A stretch of DNA of 11,457 nucleotides, taken from contig VMCW01000009.1 in the NCBI GenBank assembly GCA_008081175.1, forward strand, positions 1 through 11,457, read 5' to 3'. Source of the stretch: Flavobacteriaceae bacterium (GTDB lineage Bacteria > Bacteroidota > Bacteroidia > Flavobacteriales > Flavobacteriaceae). The notes under the pieces were generated by a model. The model saw nothing but the letters and a program-made list of their open reading frames with translations, ran no database searches and was not told the DNA's origin. Both the position numbers and the translations under genes were made by a program. This document shows, piece after piece, positions 1 through 6,489 of this stretch (positions are counted from its first letter, which is position 1; the number at the start of each line of letters is the position of its first letter).

Positions 1-686
1 ATTTCTTTAATTTGGTCTGCAAAGAAACTATTTTTTTCTGGATATTTCAAGCCTAATATTTGATAGGCTTCTAAAGCTTTATTGTATTTTTTTTGCTTTA
101 CAAAAACCTTAGCTAAAGTTTCTGTCATCAATTCATCTGTAGAAGCCCAGCTTTTTTCACTGAGGTCTTCTTTAACATCAACTGTTTTATCAGGTACAAT
201 TCTTCCTTGTTTGGCAAGAAAAGCATCGATGAGGTCAAACTTCTTGTCTAGCTCTACTTCTGGTTCCTTCCCTTGTCGTGCTTTTAAATAACTTGCCCAT
301 TCAGAAAACAGAAGGGTTTCAGGAAGGGTTTGCGGTGGGCTAATTTTTTCATTCGTACTGCTTGCGTTTCTTTTTTCCTCTGAAGTTTTATTTTCTTCTA
401 CTTGCTGCACCTTTTCTATGGGAACTTGTAAAGGTTCTTTTTTCTGAGTGTGTTCTATAAATTCGTATAAAAGTTCCCGATCATAAGTAGCGATTGACGT
501 ATGTGAAAGTGTCTTGTCAAAGCGTTCAGGGTCCTGATGTTGTATGGCTTTTAGATAATATGCGCGAACCCATTGAAAGTTGGGGTGCTGAACGAGTATC
601 TGTTCTAGTGCTTCCAGGTGCTCCCTATTATTAGGATCAAATTGCTCTAAAAAGGAAAATAAGGATTGTGCGTTATCTACTACCAT
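1..686 (-). CDS. TPR-like hypothetical protein, C-terminus beyond window
   Basis: An open frame runs leftward from the ATG at 686-684 to the window edge, giving 228 complete codons without a stop. The protein begins MVVDNAQSLFSFLEQF. A helical N-terminal part (about 1-85) is followed by a charged, low-complexity linker rich in Glu, Lys, Ser and Pro (about 85-125). Near the end of the visible part, residues 185-220 (LMTETLAKVF, then KYNKALEAYQIL and LKYPEK) look like one tetratricopeptide repeat. No signal peptide or membrane segment is visible, so it is probably cytoplasmic. The start overlaps the last 7 nt of lptE, which suggests translational coupling. Proteins of this kind follow lptE in many flavobacterial genomes, often ahead of secG, but their function is not established. 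The frame is clear; no function is assigned. Confidence 0.85.
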   Translation of the reverse strand, partial: MVVDNAQSLFSFLEQFDPNNREHLEALEQILVQHPNFQWVRAYYLKAIQHQDPERFDKTLSHTSIATYDRELLYEFIEHTQKKEPLQVPIEKVQQVEENKTSEEKRNASSTNEKISPPQTLPETLLFSEWASYLKARQGKEPEVELDKKFDLIDAFLAKQGRIVPDKTVDVKEDLSEKSWASTDELMTETLAKVFVKQKKYNKALEAYQILGLKYPEKNSFFADQIKE

Positions 687-1207
687 TTCGCAAGGGTGTC
701 ATTAAAAATATCCTGAGTAATCCGATCAAAAATTTCCTTATGGGCAGCATCAATAACATCATATACCTGTAATTCTGCTGGGAAGTCGTAAAAAAACGAA
801 TAACTTTTATTGAAGTTATCTTCTTCTTTTTTGATGTTGTAAAAACGAAGAGTAACCGCCATTTTGAGGCGGTTTTGTGCTGCAGTTATTTTTGCTGTGG
901 CAGACATAGGTGTCACACTGTATTCTGTGATTTCTCCTTCGTATATCAATTGTCCATCTTGACTGACTAGGTTTAAATTGGTCTGATTCATTATGAGGTC
1001 TTGCAGCGCATTAGTAAAATCATTGTCTAGTCCAGGCTCAACTGTAGATCCAGGCCTGTTACCTGCTTGGTTTTCAAAAAAATTAACCTGGAAAGTTGTG
1101 ACTCCTGGAGGTATTGAAGCCCCAGTGAACGAATAGATACCGCAACCCTCTACTACGGCAATAAGTATTAAAAAACGCCCAAAGAAAATCAGTCTATTCC
1201 AAGTCAT
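680..1207 (-). CDS. lptE: LPS-assembly lipoprotein LptE (LptE/RlpB-like, Bacteroidota type)
   Basis: The 175-residue protein resembles flavobacterial LptE. It has a hydrophobic N-terminus (about 6-19), a lipobox-like Cys22 followed by GIYSFTGASIPPG, then NQTNLNLV and EGEITEYSVTP, and it ends DIFNDTLAKW. LptE is an outer-membrane lipoprotein that plugs and assists the LptD translocon, which inserts lipopolysaccharide into the outer leaflet. The lipobox reads V-E-G-C; Glu at -2 is unusual, because that position is normally small or aliphatic. The start at 1207 lies inside the end of the upstream sigma-54 activator gene (14-nt overlap), and the 3' end overlaps the next gene by 7 nt, so this is a co-translated chain. 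Family assignment is strong from the CGxYSFxGxSIPP and EGxIxxYSVTP patterns. Lipidation at Cys22 is inferred. Confidence 0.9.
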   Translation of the reverse strand: MTWNRLIFFGRFLILIAVVEGCGIYSFTGASIPPGVTTFQVNFFENQAGNRPGSTVEPGLDNDFTNALQDLIMNQTNLNLVSQDGQLIYEGEITEYSVTPMSATAKITAAQNRLKMAVTLRFYNIKKEEDNFNKSYSFFYDFPAELQVYDVIDAAHKEIFDRITQDIFNDTLAKW

Positions 1208-2462
1208 TTAGGTCAAATTGTTTGATTTTTCTGTAAAGGGTTCGCTCGGATATCCCCAACTCTTGTGCAGCTAATTTACGTTTTCCTTTGCTACGGACGA
1301 GCGCTTGTTTGATCATTTCCAATTCTTTTTCGTGAAGGGAGAGTGTTTCTTCCTCTTCTATAGTTTCAGCATAAGAATATTTATCTTCAGTAGGAATTTT
1401 TGATATCTGGGGTGTTTCAGCAGGAAGTGCTGTTACAGATTCTAAGGGGTGATCGTCAGAAGAAACGCTTGTTTCTTTACCGTATAACTTTTCAAAGAGA
1501 TTTTGATTTTGTTCATTAAGCTCATCTTCTGTTCCATTTTTGATAAGGTCTAGAGTGAGTTTTTTGAGATCATTCAGGTCACTTTTCATGTCAAAAAGAA
1601 CCTTGTATAGGATTTCACGCTCCGAAGCAAAATCACTTTTACCTTCCTTTTTATCAATTAAGGCAGGAAGTTGGGATTCTCGATCGGGAAGATATCCGCG
1701 CAGACGTGCAGCATTGATGTCTCTGTCATGCTCCAATACCGAAATTTGTTCTGCAACATTTCGCAGCTGTCTGATGTTACCACTCCAACGGTAATCCTTT
1801 AACAAAGCTTGGGCGTGATCGTCTAGCTTAATTGGAGGCATATGGTATTTTTGAGCAAAATCTGCAGCAAACTTTCTGAATAAAAGAATAATGTCTTCTT
1901 TACGTTCTCGCAGAGGTGGGAGTGCAATTTCTACTGTACTGAGACGGTAGTATAGATCTTCTCTAAATTTTTCCTTGGCGATGGCATCCATCATATTGAC
2001 GTTTGTTGCTGCAACGATCCTCACATTGGTGTTTTGAACTTTCGAAGACCCTACCTTAATAAATTCTCCACTTTCTAATACGCGTAGTAAACGGACTTGG
2101 GTTTGAAGAGGTAGTTCGCCCACTTCATCCAAAAAAATTGTTCCGCCATCTGCCACTTCAAAATAACCTGCACGCGTTTGTGTAGCTCCAGTAAAAGCAC
2201 CCTTTTCGTGCCCAAACAGTTCACTGTCTATCGTGCCTTCTGGAATGGCTCCACAGTTTACTGCGATGTATTTGTTGTGTTTTCTATGAGAGTATTGGTG
2301 AATGATTTTCGGTATACTCTCCTTTCCAACACCACTTTCTCCAATCACCAAAACAGAGATATCCGTATTGGAAACACGAAGACTTTTTTCTAAGGCTCGG
2401 TTCAGCCCCAGATTGTTTCCAATTATTCCAAAACGTTGTTTTACACTTTGTAAAGAATCCAT
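1194..2462 (-). CDS. Sigma-54-dependent AAA+ transcriptional activator, no receiver domain
   Basis: This 422-residue enhancer-binding protein uses ATP hydrolysis to open promoters held closed by sigma-54 RNA polymerase. The AAA+ domain starts almost at the N-terminus. Walker A is GESGVGKE (41-48), the sigma-54 contact loop is GAFTGA (88-93) and Walker B is GTIFLDE (107-113). These are followed by FREDLYYRLS, LPPLRERKEDI and a GNIRQLRNVAEQ segment. A charged linker (about 280-375) leads to a Fis-type helix-turn-helix (about 393-416, LAAQELGISERTLYRKIKQF). There is no receiver, GAF or PAS domain, so control must come through expression, a partner protein or the linker. It sits 2 nt after miaB and overlaps lptE by 14 nt, a conserved flavobacterial arrangement. 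Its target promoters cannot be read from the window. It is not obviously linked to the sulfur operon upstream. Confidence 0.93.
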   Translation of the reverse strand: MDSLQSVKQRFGIIGNNLGLNRALEKSLRVSNTDISVLVIGESGVGKESIPKIIHQYSHRKHNKYIAVNCGAIPEGTIDSELFGHEKGAFTGATQTRAGYFEVADGGTIFLDEVGELPLQTQVRLLRVLESGEFIKVGSSKVQNTNVRIVAATNVNMMDAIAKEKFREDLYYRLSTVEIALPPLRERKEDIILLFRKFAADFAQKYHMPPIKLDDHAQALLKDYRWSGNIRQLRNVAEQISVLEHDRDINAARLRGYLPDRESQLPALIDKKEGKSDFASEREILYKVLFDMKSDLNDLKKLTLDLIKNGTEDELNEQNQNLFEKLYGKETSVSSDDHPLESVTALPAETPQISKIPTEDKYSYAETIEEEETLSLHEKELEMIKQALVRSKGKRKLAAQELGISERTLYRKIKQFDLNDLE

Positions 2463-2464
2463 AA

Positions 2465-3931
2465 TTAAATGCGGTTAGAAAGTTCAACAGCTTTTCCCAT
2501 CAATGTCGCTGAGGTACAACTTGTTATGTTTACTTCTACAAAATCACCTACCTGATAGTTTTCTTTTGGAAAAACTACTACGGTATTTTGGGTTGTTCTA
2601 CCACTCCAGTGGTCTTCGGAACGTTTTGAAGCTTTTTCGATCAATACACAAACGGTTTGACCTATAAACTGTTCCGTACGGTATAGGCTATGTTCTTGTT
2701 GTTTTTGAATGATTTCGTTTAAACGTTTTTTCTTTATTTCTTCTGGGACATCATCTTCAATTTTTCTTGCAGCTAATGTACCGGGACGCTCAGAATAAGC
2801 AAACATAAAACCAAAGTCATACTTTACATAGTCCATTAAATCTAGCGTATCTTGATGATCTTGTTCCGTTTCCGAGGGGAAGCCTGCTATAAGGTCATGA
2901 GAGATACCACAATTTGGAATAATTTCTCGAATGGAATCAATCAATCTAAAATACTCTTCTCTCGTATGCTGGCGGTTCATTTTTTTTAGAACTGCATTGC
3001 TTCCAGACTGTACAGGCAGGTGAATGTATTTACAAATGTTGTCGTATTTTGCCATAACCTTGAGCACATCTAGTGACATGTCTTGTGGGTTGGAAGTAGA
3101 AAAACGAATACGGATTTTTGGATGGGCCTCAGCAACTAAACTTAATAGTGCGTCAAATCGTAAAGCCGTTTTTTGCTGAAGGGGGGTTGCTTTATCAAAG
3201 TCCTTTTTTAAACCACCACCGTACCATAGGTAGCTGTCCACATTTTGTCCTAGTAGCGTGATTTCTTTATATCCTTTTGAGGCTAGATCTGCAGCTTCCT
3301 CTAATATGCTTTTTGGATCGCGACTCCGTTCTCTACCTCGTGTAAAGGGTACCACACAAAAAGTACACATATTGTCACAACCGCGGGTGATTGAAATAAA
3401 AGCAGAAACCCCATTGGTGTTAAGCCGAACCGGAGCAATGTCACCATAGGTTTCCTCTTTCGACAGAAGCACATTAACAGCTTCTTTTTCATTGGTGACT
3501 TCTTCTAATAGATTAGGGAGGTCTTTGTAGGCATCCGGTCCAACAACAAGGTCTACAATTTTTTCTTCTTCTAAGAACTTGTGTTTCAGACGCTCTGCCA
3601 TACAGCCCAAAACACCAACAGTCATCTCAGAGTTATTCTTTTTTTGGGATTGGAAAAACTCAAGTCTTTTACGAACAGTTTGTTCAGCCTTTTCTCTAAT
3701 CGAGCAGGTATTCACTAAAACTAAAGTGGCTTGATCTAGCTTTTCAGTTATGGTATATCCTTCTTTCGTCAGTATAGAAGCAACTACCTCACTGTCTGCA
3801 AAATTCATTTGACAACCGTAGCTTTCTATATATGCTTTCTTGATGGAAGCTTTTCCATTAGAAGAAGAAATTAATGTCCCGTTGTGTTCTTTGGGATTTT
3901 TTTCTAAAAGGGGTGTTTCTTTTATAGCCAT
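2465..3931 (-). CDS. miaB: tRNA-2-methylthio-N6-dimethylallyladenosine synthase MiaB
   Basis: This 488-residue radical-SAM methylthiotransferase adds a methylthio group to i6A37 of tRNAs reading UNN codons. The N-terminal UPF0004 domain has the three cysteines of the auxiliary [4Fe-4S] cluster: Cys40 (SYGCQMNFADSE), Cys76 (LVNTCSIR) and Cys110 (GVLGCMAER). The radical-SAM cluster motif CxxxCxxC is Cys185, Cys189 and Cys192 (TRGCDNMCTFC), followed by PFTRGRERSR. A C-terminal TRAM domain (about 415-485) should bind tRNA. SYGCQMN and the N(T)CSIRE block indicate MiaB rather than RimO or MtaB. The N-terminus has about 30 extra residues before the conserved KAYIESYGC; the ATG at 3931 is the first plausible start after the inferred promoter. 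It heads the operon with the sigma-54 activator, lptE and the TPR-like protein. Confidence 0.96.
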   Translation of the reverse strand: MAIKETPLLEKNPKEHNGTLISSSNGKASIKKAYIESYGCQMNFADSEVVASILTKEGYTITEKLDQATLVLVNTCSIREKAEQTVRKRLEFFQSQKKNNSEMTVGVLGCMAERLKHKFLEEEKIVDLVVGPDAYKDLPNLLEEVTNEKEAVNVLLSKEETYGDIAPVRLNTNGVSAFISITRGCDNMCTFCVVPFTRGRERSRDPKSILEEAADLASKGYKEITLLGQNVDSYLWYGGGLKKDFDKATPLQQKTALRFDALLSLVAEAHPKIRIRFSTSNPQDMSLDVLKVMAKYDNICKYIHLPVQSGSNAVLKKMNRQHTREEYFRLIDSIREIIPNCGISHDLIAGFPSETEQDHQDTLDLMDYVKYDFGFMFAYSERPGTLAARKIEDDVPEEIKKKRLNEIIQKQQEHSLYRTEQFIGQTVCVLIEKASKRSEDHWSGRTTQNTVVVFPKENYQVGDFVEVNITSCTSATLMGKAVELSNRI

Positions 3932-3967
3932 AACAAATATGAGAAGTACATCACTTCAATTTGTTTG

Positions 3968-3975
3968 CAAAATTA
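3968..3975 (-). promoter_or_regulatory. Candidate -7 box of the miaB operon promoter
   Basis: On the minus strand the sequence is TAATTTTG, a perfect match to the Bacteroidota -7 consensus TANNTTTG. Transcription would start near 3961 and give a leader of about 30 nt before the miaB ATG. There is no TTTG -33 element at the usual spacing; that place holds the palindrome at 3994-4006. This is a sequence match only, in AT-rich DNA. Confidence 0.5.
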
Positions 3976-3993
3976 CAAAAAACACTTCGATAT

Positions 3994-4006
3994 TGCCATT
4001 TTGTCA
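3994..4006. promoter_or_regulatory. Short palindrome TGCCA-TTT-TGTCA over the miaB -33 region
   Basis: The plus strand reads TGCCATTTTGTCA, an inverted repeat of 5-bp arms with one mismatched pair around three T bases. Its near edge is 18 nt upstream of the candidate miaB -7 box, where a -33 element should lie. It could be an operator or an alternative -33 recognition element. The rest of the 3932-4063 gap shows no clear hairpin-plus-T-tract terminator for the sulfur operon, so read-through into miaB is possible. Confidence 0.4.
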
Positions 4007-4063
4007 GTCTATTTCCGTAAAGAAAAAGTAACCGATAAATGGAAAATAACCTAATACAAAAGT

Positions 4064-4477
4064 TTAGTGAGGAAGTTTGTTCATAAGCATTCCATATACC
4101 CAAGTTCCAATTACTGCAAAAACAAGAACAACAATAATAGGTAAAAAGCCGGCTCCCAATAAAGTAAATATCGGACCTGGACAAGCACCTGATAGCCCCC
4201 AGCCTAATCCAAAGATAGTCCCTCCAAGGCTATAGCGGTAAAAACTTTTAGCTTTGTCTGGAATTACAATGGTTTCTCCAAAAGCAGATTTTATTTTATA
4301 CCGCTTGATTAGTTGTGTCATAACTACTCCTATAGCCAACGCGGAACCAATGATTCCATACATGTGAAAGGAGTTAAATTGGAACATTTCATAAATTCGA
4401 AACCAAGAGGCAGCTTCGGATTTAAACATTACGATTCCGAAAAGAATTCCGATAAAAAGAAAAATAATTTGTCTCAT
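4064..4477 (-). CDS. YeeE/YedE-family transporter, C-terminal half (TsuA-like)
   Basis: This 137-residue membrane protein has about four hydrophobic segments (about 3-18, 38-56, 82-100 and 106-130). It carries the family signature GLGWGLSGACPGP, with Cys99 in the loop. The family (formerly DUF395) includes TsuA, a thiosulfate importer in which conserved cysteines in the channel relay the substrate. Other members handle different sulfur species. TsuA is a single chain with two such modules. Here the second module is a separate gene, starting 4 nt after the gene for the first half. The two products probably form one inner-membrane transporter. The substrate is inferred from the operon, and the direction of transport cannot be read from sequence. 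Confidence 0.88.
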   Translation of the reverse strand: MRQIIFLFIGILFGIVMFKSEAASWFRIYEMFQFNSFHMYGIIGSALAIGVVMTQLIKRYKIKSAFGETIVIPDKAKSFYRYSLGGTIFGLGWGLSGACPGPIFTLLGAGFLPIIVVLVFAVIGTWVYGMLMNKLPH

Positions 4478-4481
4478 GGTA

Positions 4482-5039
4482 TTAAAGTATAATAGGGAGT
4501 AAAAAATGATTCATGACTAGCCCTCCAATAAAAAATCCAATAACGGCGTACAGGGATACTAATTGCAAGTTGCTCAGACCCGAAATAGCATGTCCTGAGG
4601 TACAACCACCTGCATAGCGGGCGCCAAAACCTACTAAAAAGCCTCCAAGCGCTAGAGAAGCAACTATTTTTGGCTTTAGTAAAGAGTCTAATCCAAAGAG
4701 CTCTTCGGGAAGATAAGCTTTCCCTGCGCTTTTTATATTGAGCTGGTGCAGTTGTGCTACAGTGTCTTCATTGAGTAGGACAGCTGTTTCTGTGGACAAA
4801 AAATGCATTGCAATCCATCCACCAATTATAGCACCCACGGCCACGAACAAATTCCATTGTTGTGTTTTCCAATCGAATTTAAAAAAATCAGAGTTTCTGC
4901 CAGCCCCACACAAGGTGCACAGGGTTCTTAAATTGGATGACATTCCAAAACTCTTTCCAAAAAACAAGAGAAGAAAAAGTATGAGTGCAATCATTGGCCC
5001 GCCTACATACCAGGGCCAGGGTTTAAAAATCCATTCCAT
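4482..5039 (-). CDS. YeeE/YedE-family transporter, N-terminal half (TsuA-like)
   Basis: This 185-residue membrane protein has hydrophobic segments at about 12-30, 64-82, 125-142 and 158-182. The signature GFGARYAGGCTSGHAISG places Cys146 at the equivalent of a conserved cysteine in the thiosulfate channel of TsuA. A second pair, Cys41 and Cys44 (RTLCTLCGAG), sits just after the first membrane segment and could bind sulfur or a metal. The gene follows the persulfide dioxygenase by 21 nt and precedes the second half by 4 nt, so the two halves are surely co-expressed. Family assignment is strong. Thiosulfate as substrate is inferred from the enzyme next door. Confidence 0.9.
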   Translation of the reverse strand: MEWIFKPWPWYVGGPMIALILFLLLFFGKSFGMSSNLRTLCTLCGAGRNSDFFKFDWKTQQWNLFVAVGAIIGGWIAMHFLSTETAVLLNEDTVAQLHQLNIKSAGKAYLPEELFGLDSLLKPKIVASLALGGFLVGFGARYAGGCTSGHAISGLSNLQLVSLYAVIGFFIGGLVMNHFLLPIIL

Positions 5040-5060
5040 AGTTCTAGTTATAAATTTAGT

Positions 5061-6470
5061 TTACAAGGTTGAAGGACAGACATAATCGGATACTTTCATA
5101 CCACTTTCCTTAATAGCACTAAAGCCTCCTTTGACATCAATTAAATTGTGAATCCCTCTACTTTTTAAGATAGATGCTGCGATCATACTTCTGTACCCTC
5201 CTGCACAATGTATGTAAAATGGAGTTTTTGAAGGAAACTCATTCATATGCTCATTGATAAAGTCCAAAGGGGTACTTTTTGCATCAAGTAGGTGTTCTGA
5301 AAGATATTCACCTGGTTTACGAACATCAAAAACACTTAAGGGTTCTTTACCTTCAAGATTTTTGAGTGAAGAAGCTTCGACACCCTCAACACTGTCAGTA
5401 GTTTTGCCTTCTTTTTCCCATGAGGCAATGCCCCCTTTTAGGTATCCTAGGGTATTGTCAAAACCTACTCGTGCCAAACGTGTTACCGTTTCCTCTTCTC
5501 TTCCTTCTGGAGTAACCAGTAGGATGGGTTGTTTCACATCGCCAATCATGGCTCCTACCCATGGAGCAAAACCACCATCTATCCCTATAAATATGGATTG
5601 TGGGATATGACTTTTTGCAAAATCATCTTGGTGGCGCACATCTAGAATGAGCGCTCCGCTTTGGTTGGCTAATTCTTCAAAGGCAGAGGGTGTTAGAGGA
5701 GTGGTCCCCGATTCCAATACCGTATCAATATCTTCATAACCTTCCTTGTTCATTTTGACATTCAAAGGAAAGTATTGAGGAGGGGGGAGTAATCCATCCG
5801 TTACCTCTTTAATAAACTCTTCTTTTGTCATGTCTGCACGAAGGGCATAATTGGTTTTTTTCTGTTCGCCAATCGTTCCAACGGTTTCCTTACTTAGGTT
5901 TTTTCCACAGGCTGAACCAGCACCGTGTGCGGGATAGACTAAAACATCATCTGCCAAGGGCATGATTTTTTTTCTCAAACTTTCGTATAAGATTCCAGCT
6001 AGGTCTTCTTGCGTCATATTTGCCGCTTTTTGAGCCAAATCGGGTCGACCTACATCACCTAAAAAAAGAGTGTCACCGCTAAAAATAGCAATGTCTTTAT
6101 TGGATGCATCTCGAAGTAAATAGGTAGTGCTTTCCATTGTGTGCCCAGGAGTATGTAGCACGGTAAGGGTAAGAGCACCTATTTTAAATTCCTGTTGGTC
6201 TTTCGCAATAAGGGCATCAAAACCTGTTTTTGCATTTGGACCGTAGACTATTGTTGCTCCTGTCTCTTTTGCTAGGGTAACATGACCACTTACAAAGTCT
6301 GCATGAAAATGTGTTTCAAAAATATATTTGATTTTTGATTGATTCTTTTTGGCTTTTTCAATGTAAGGTTTTACTTCACGAAGGGGGTCAATGATAGCCG
6401 CTTCACCCTGACTTTCGATAAAGTAAGCTCCCTGTGAAAGACATCCGGTATAAATTTGTTCAATATTCAT
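5061..6470 (-). CDS. CstB-like persulfide dioxygenase with pseudo-rhodanese and rhodanese domains
   Basis: This 469-residue, probably cytoplasmic enzyme has three parts. The first is an ETHE1-type metallo-beta-lactamase domain (about 1-245) with HFHADF (His54, His56, Asp58), HTPGHT (His110), SGDTLF (Asp133) and YPAHG (His182). His54, His110 and Asp133 are the expected Fe(II) ligands. The second is a rhodanese fold (about 262-360) with TPEGRE where the active-site loop should be, so it has no catalytic cysteine. The third is an active rhodanese (about 372-460) with Cys422 in the loop HCAGGYRS. The same order (dioxygenase, pseudo-rhodanese, rhodanese) is found in Staphylococcus CstB, which converts low-molecular-weight persulfides to thiosulfate. 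Cys10 and Cys188 also sit at positions that look conserved in that group. It lies 19 nt after the SulP gene and 21 nt before the YeeE pair. A role in removing excess sulfide-derived sulfur is likely. Confidence 0.93.
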   Translation of the reverse strand: MNIEQIYTGCLSQGAYFIESQGEAAIIDPLREVKPYIEKAKKNQSKIKYIFETHFHADFVSGHVTLAKETGATIVYGPNAKTGFDALIAKDQQEFKIGALTLTVLHTPGHTMESTTYLLRDASNKDIAIFSGDTLFLGDVGRPDLAQKAANMTQEDLAGILYESLRKKIMPLADDVLVYPAHGAGSACGKNLSKETVGTIGEQKKTNYALRADMTKEEFIKEVTDGLLPPPQYFPLNVKMNKEGYEDIDTVLESGTTPLTPSAFEELANQSGALILDVRHQDDFAKSHIPQSIFIGIDGGFAPWVGAMIGDVKQPILLVTPEGREEETVTRLARVGFDNTLGYLKGGIASWEKEGKTTDSVEGVEASSLKNLEGKEPLSVFDVRKPGEYLSEHLLDAKSTPLDFINEHMNEFPSKTPFYIHCAGGYRSMIAASILKSRGIHNLIDVKGGFSAIKESGMKVSDYVCPSTL

Positions 6471-6489
6471 TTTAAAATCTAGTTTTTAA

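Noticed and set aside
1194..2462. The sigma-54 activator as the FisR-type regulator of the sulfur operon.
   Set aside because: It has no N-terminal cysteine-bearing sensory domain, belongs to the conserved miaB-lptE operon, and I see no -24/-12 site upstream of sulP.
3975..4003. A possible sigma-54 promoter upstream of miaB (minus-strand AATGGCA).
   Set aside because: The TGGCA half matches a -24 element, but no TTGC-like -12 element follows at the required spacing. The TANNTTTG box explains the region better.
4015..4063. An intrinsic terminator after the YeeE genes, suggested by the repeated GGTTA-type motifs.
   Set aside because: The two motifs are direct repeats, not inverted ones, so they do not make a hairpin, and no GC-rich stem followed by a T run is visible.
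6276..6300. A GGTAACATG...CTTACA stretch in the dioxygenase gene resembling the operator.
   Set aside because: The arms are imperfect and wrongly spaced and lie in conserved coding sequence around the HxHxD motif, with no promoter nearby.
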